In this document: positions 5,455-7,183 of the stretch, in pieces
How positions within the stretch are numbered: position 1 is the stretch's first letter
How the letters are laid out: each line of letters starts with the position of its first letter
Assembly (NCBI GenBank): GCA_006227775.1
Contig: SBFV01000104.1
Span: 1 to 7,183 of the forward strand
From: Gammaproteobacteria bacterium
GTDB taxonomy: Bacteria > Pseudomonadota > Gammaproteobacteria > Chromatiales > Chromatiaceae
Reading direction: 5' to 3'
Length of the DNA stretch: 7,183 nucleotides
Notes under the pieces: model-generated
What the model was told of the DNA's origin: nothing
Database searches by the model: none
The model's input: the letters and a program-made list of their open reading frames with translations, nothing else
Program-made: the position numbers and the translations under genes

Positions 5455-5482
5455 CCCCCCCGCTAGCGGGAATGGGGGGAAA
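5455..5482. repeat. GC-rich palindromic intergenic repeat, copy 2
   Basis: The core CCCGCTAGCGGG (5459-5470) is a perfect palindrome, extended by CCCC (5455-5458) and GGGGGG (5474-5479) around an AAT bulge. It starts CCCCCCCGCT and ends GGGGGGAAA, the same ends as the hairpin at 1227-1256 read on the minus strand. Both copies lie between convergent genes and neither is followed by a T tract. Confidence 0.5.
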
Positions 5483-5501
5483 TCCCACGTGCGGTGCGCC
5501 A

Positions 5502-5690
5502 TCAGTCCCGCAGACGGTATTGGGCCCCACAGTAGGGGCAAATGGCTTCACCAGTCTTTTCGATGGGAAGGAAGACGCGGGGGTGCTGACTCCAGAAATT
5601 GTCCCCCTGGGGCGGGCAGGCCAGGGGAAGATCCCGGCGTGAGACGAGGATGACCTCTGGGGTCTGGGTGGGCGTGGCGGCGATGGCCAT
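5502..5690 (-). CDS. Small zinc-finger domain protein (zf-CHCC family)
   Basis: The 62-residue product has one zinc-binding set C-x10-H-x14-C-x2-C (Cys25, His36, Cys51, Cys54) within LACPPQGDNFWSQHPRVFLPI and CPYCGAQYRL. This is the zf-CHCC domain, related to the zinc domain of the mitochondrial complex I subunit NDUFS6. The bacterial proteins are stand-alone and of unknown function. AGGAG (5704-5700) lies 9 nt before the ATG. It follows ilvE after 38 nt on the same strand, a recurrent gammaproteobacterial arrangement, so it is probably the last gene of a glnE-ilvE operon. All four ligands are intact and the length is normal for the family. Confidence 0.9.
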   Translation of the reverse strand: MAIAATPTQTPEVILVSRRDLPLACPPQGDNFWSQHPRVFLPIEKTGEAICPYCGAQYRLRD

Positions 5691-5728
5691 GGGCGATATC
5701 TCCTCGGCGGGGGGAACGACGGGTCAGA

Positions 5729-6652
5729 TCAGACCAGGGTGAGCCACTCGGGGTGCTCGTCGCGCCGGCCGTGGACCTGATCGAAGAAGAGTTTCTGCAA
5801 GCGCTCGGTGATGGGGCCGCGGGTGCCGCTACCGATGATGCGGCCGTCGACCTCGCGGATGGGTGTGACCTCGGCGGCGGTGCCAGTGAAGAAGGCCTCG
5901 TCGGCGATGTAGACCTCGTCACGGGTGATTCGCTTCTCGATCACCCGGATACCCAGTTCCTCCGCCAGGGCAATGACGGTGCGGCGGGTGACGCCATCCA
6001 GGGCTGAGGTCAGGTCCGGGGTATGGAGGAGGCCGTCACGCACCAGAAAGATGTTCTCGCCACTCCCCTCCATGACGTATCCAGAGGCATCTAGCAGCAA
6101 GGCCTCGTCATAGCCATCGCGCAGGGCCTCCTGGAGCGCCATCATGGAATTCATGTAGTTGCCGTTGGCCTTGGCCCGGCACATGGTGATGTTGACGTGA
6201 TGGCGGGTGAAGGAGGAGACGCGGATGCGGATACCATGGCGCATATTGTCCTCGCCCAGGTAGGCACCCCATTCCCAGGCCGCGACCATGCAATGAACCA
6301 GCAGATTATCCGCGCGCAGTCCCATGCCCTCGGAGCCATAGAAACACATGGGGCGGATGTAGGCGGAAGCCAGGCCATTCTCCCGCACCGCGGCGCGCTG
6401 GGCGGCGTTGAGGGTCTCGCGGTCGTAGGGCAGAGGCATGCCCAGAATCTTGGCGGAGTTGAACAGGCGATCCGTGTGCTCCTGAAGCCGAAAAATGGCG
6501 GCGCCCTGCTCGGTGGCGTAAGCCCGGACTCCTTCAAAGACGCCCATGCCGTAGTGAAGGGTATGGGTCAACACATGGGTCTTGGCCTCGCGCCAGGGCA
6601 CCATTTCGCCGTCCAGCCAGATGAGGCCGTCACGGTCCGCCATCGTTTTCAT
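5729..6652 (-). CDS. ilvE: Branched-chain amino acid aminotransferase
   Basis: IlvE is a fold-type IV PLP enzyme that transfers the amino group between glutamate and the keto acids of leucine, isoleucine and valine, the last step of their synthesis, in the cytoplasm. Counting from the chosen start (307 residues, normal length), the PLP Schiff-base lysine is Lys161 in RAKANGNY. Glu195 in VMEGSGEN probably contacts the pyridine nitrogen, and TGTAAEVTPI (256-265) forms the phosphate-binding turn. HYGMGVFEGVRAY (33-45) and AYIRP (97-101) are further family signatures. The start lies in ATGATGATG at 6658-6650. The third ATG (6652) is chosen because GGAG (6662-6659) lies 6 nt upstream; the first (6658) overlaps the glnE stop as ATGA. 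Either way translation is probably coupled to glnE. An in-frame TTG at 6664 is unlikely. Confidence 0.96.
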   Translation of the reverse strand: MKTMADRDGLIWLDGEMVPWREAKTHVLTHTLHYGMGVFEGVRAYATEQGAAIFRLQEHTDRLFNSAKILGMPLPYDRETLNAAQRAAVRENGLASAYIRPMCFYGSEGMGLRADNLLVHCMVAAWEWGAYLGEDNMRHGIRIRVSSFTRHHVNITMCRAKANGNYMNSMMALQEALRDGYDEALLLDASGYVMEGSGENIFLVRDGLLHTPDLTSALDGVTRRTVIALAEELGIRVIEKRITRDEVYIADEAFFTGTAAEVTPIREVDGRIIGSGTRGPITERLQKLFFDQVHGRRDEHPEWLTLV

Positions 6653-6654
6653 CA

Positions 6655-7182
6655 TCATCTCCAAGGTTCTACAGGCTCAGCCAATATCAGTTCGCGCCAC
6701 AGGTCCGCCACCCGCTCCCTGCTGTCCACCAGCATCTCATCCGGGACGCGGGTGGGCTCGTCCTGGAGGGCGCTGCGGTGGTAGGCGGCGCGCAAGGCTT
6801 TGTAGGCCTCGGTGAGGTCCGCCGCCGCCGTGCCCGGTAGCAGGCCAAGCCGTCCCAGGCTTTCCAGCAGGCGGATGTTGTCGGACCAGATGGCCAGTTC
6901 CGGATACTGGTTGGCCCAGCGCAAGATCAGGTATTGAACCATAAACTCGATGTCGGCAATACCGCCCTGGCCCTGCTTCAGGTCGAAGCGGCCCCGCCCG
7001 CTTTGATCAAGGCTGTCGCGCATCTTGGCGCGCATCTCCCGCACCTCCCGGCGCAACTGTTCCGGGTCACGCTCCCGGCAGAGGATGTCCTGACGGATGA
7101 GGGCAAAACGGTCGAATAGACGCCGGTCTCCGGCGAGGGGCCGCGCGCGTACCAGGGCCTGGTGCTCCCAGGTCCAGGCCTG
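6655..7182 (-). CDS. glnE: Glutamine synthetase adenylyltransferase/deadenylase, C-terminal part
   Basis: GlnE attaches AMP to, and removes it from, glutamine synthetase in response to PII and glutamine, tuning nitrogen assimilation. Only the last 175 residues are in the window; the frame runs off the right edge. The fragment starts AWTWEHQALVRARPLAGD and contains EVREMRAKM, GGIADIEFMVQYL and WSDNIRLLESL. These align clearly by eye with the end of E. coli GlnE (EHQALVRAR, GGITDIEF, WSDNVRILE), namely the end of the C-terminal adenylylating nucleotidyltransferase unit and the helical domain after it. The stop TGA (6657-6655) overlaps the first ATG of ilvE. The glnE-ilvE order is also found in Pseudomonas. 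Confidence 0.96.
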   Translation of the reverse strand, partial: QAWTWEHQALVRARPLAGDRRLFDRFALIRQDILCRERDPEQLRREVREMRAKMRDSLDQSGRGRFDLKQGQGGIADIEFMVQYLILRWANQYPELAIWSDNIRLLESLGRLGLLPGTAAADLTEAYKALRAAYHRSALQDEPTRVPDEMLVDSRERVADLWRELILAEPVEPWR

Positions 7183-7183
7183 G

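Noticed and set aside
6197..6784. 195-codon plus-strand ORF opposite ilvE and glnE
   Set aside because: Spans two real genes on the other strand; typical antisense frame in GC-rich DNA.

Overview
The window looks like chromosome of a gammaproteobacterial purple sulfur bacterium (Chromatiaceae or a close relative). The best marker is a secreted Gly/Tyr/Pro-rich sulfur globule protein at 3952-4320. The other recognisable genes are ordinary gammaproteobacterial housekeeping genes in GC-rich DNA. The genus cannot be fixed from this sequence.

Layout. (1) 2-1177 (+) is the 3' part of a large gene with a low-complexity Pro/Glu/Ala tail and an Arg/Gly patch, most likely the RNase E C-terminal scaffold. 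It converges on a low-molecular-weight tyrosine phosphatase (1286-1774, -) across about 110 bp holding three GC-rich hairpins. (2) 1775-2603 has no convincing protein gene and is less GC-rich than its surroundings. It holds an 88-codon ORF with a very good ribosome binding site but unusual codons, then three consecutive hairpins ending in a textbook (+) terminator (candidate small RNA, 2285-2362), and a (-) terminator belonging to the tRNA. (3) A tRNA-Thr(UGU) gene (2604-2676, -) has its own promoter and terminator and lies downstream of coaX (2768-3508, -), type III pantothenate kinase. (4) After a 443-bp gap comes the sulfur globule gene (+), a strong terminator, and an MBL-fold hydrolase (4423-5403, +). 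(5) From the right edge runs a (-) operon: glnE 3' end, ilvE, and a small zf-CHCC zinc-finger protein.

How the genes work together. glnE (covalent control of glutamine synthetase) and ilvE (branched-chain aminotransferase, glutamate as amino donor) both belong to nitrogen and amino-acid metabolism and are packed with an ATGA-type junction. coaX starts coenzyme A synthesis. The sulfur globule protein is exported to coat periplasmic sulfur deposits. The MBL protein's substrate is unknown.

I found no CRISPR array, transposase, phage gene or clear multi-gene novel system. The most interesting items are the candidate small RNA with three pyrimidine-rich loops, the slightly abnormal tRNA-Thr standing where a longer tRNA-tuf cluster is often found, and two copies of a palindromic intergenic repeat.
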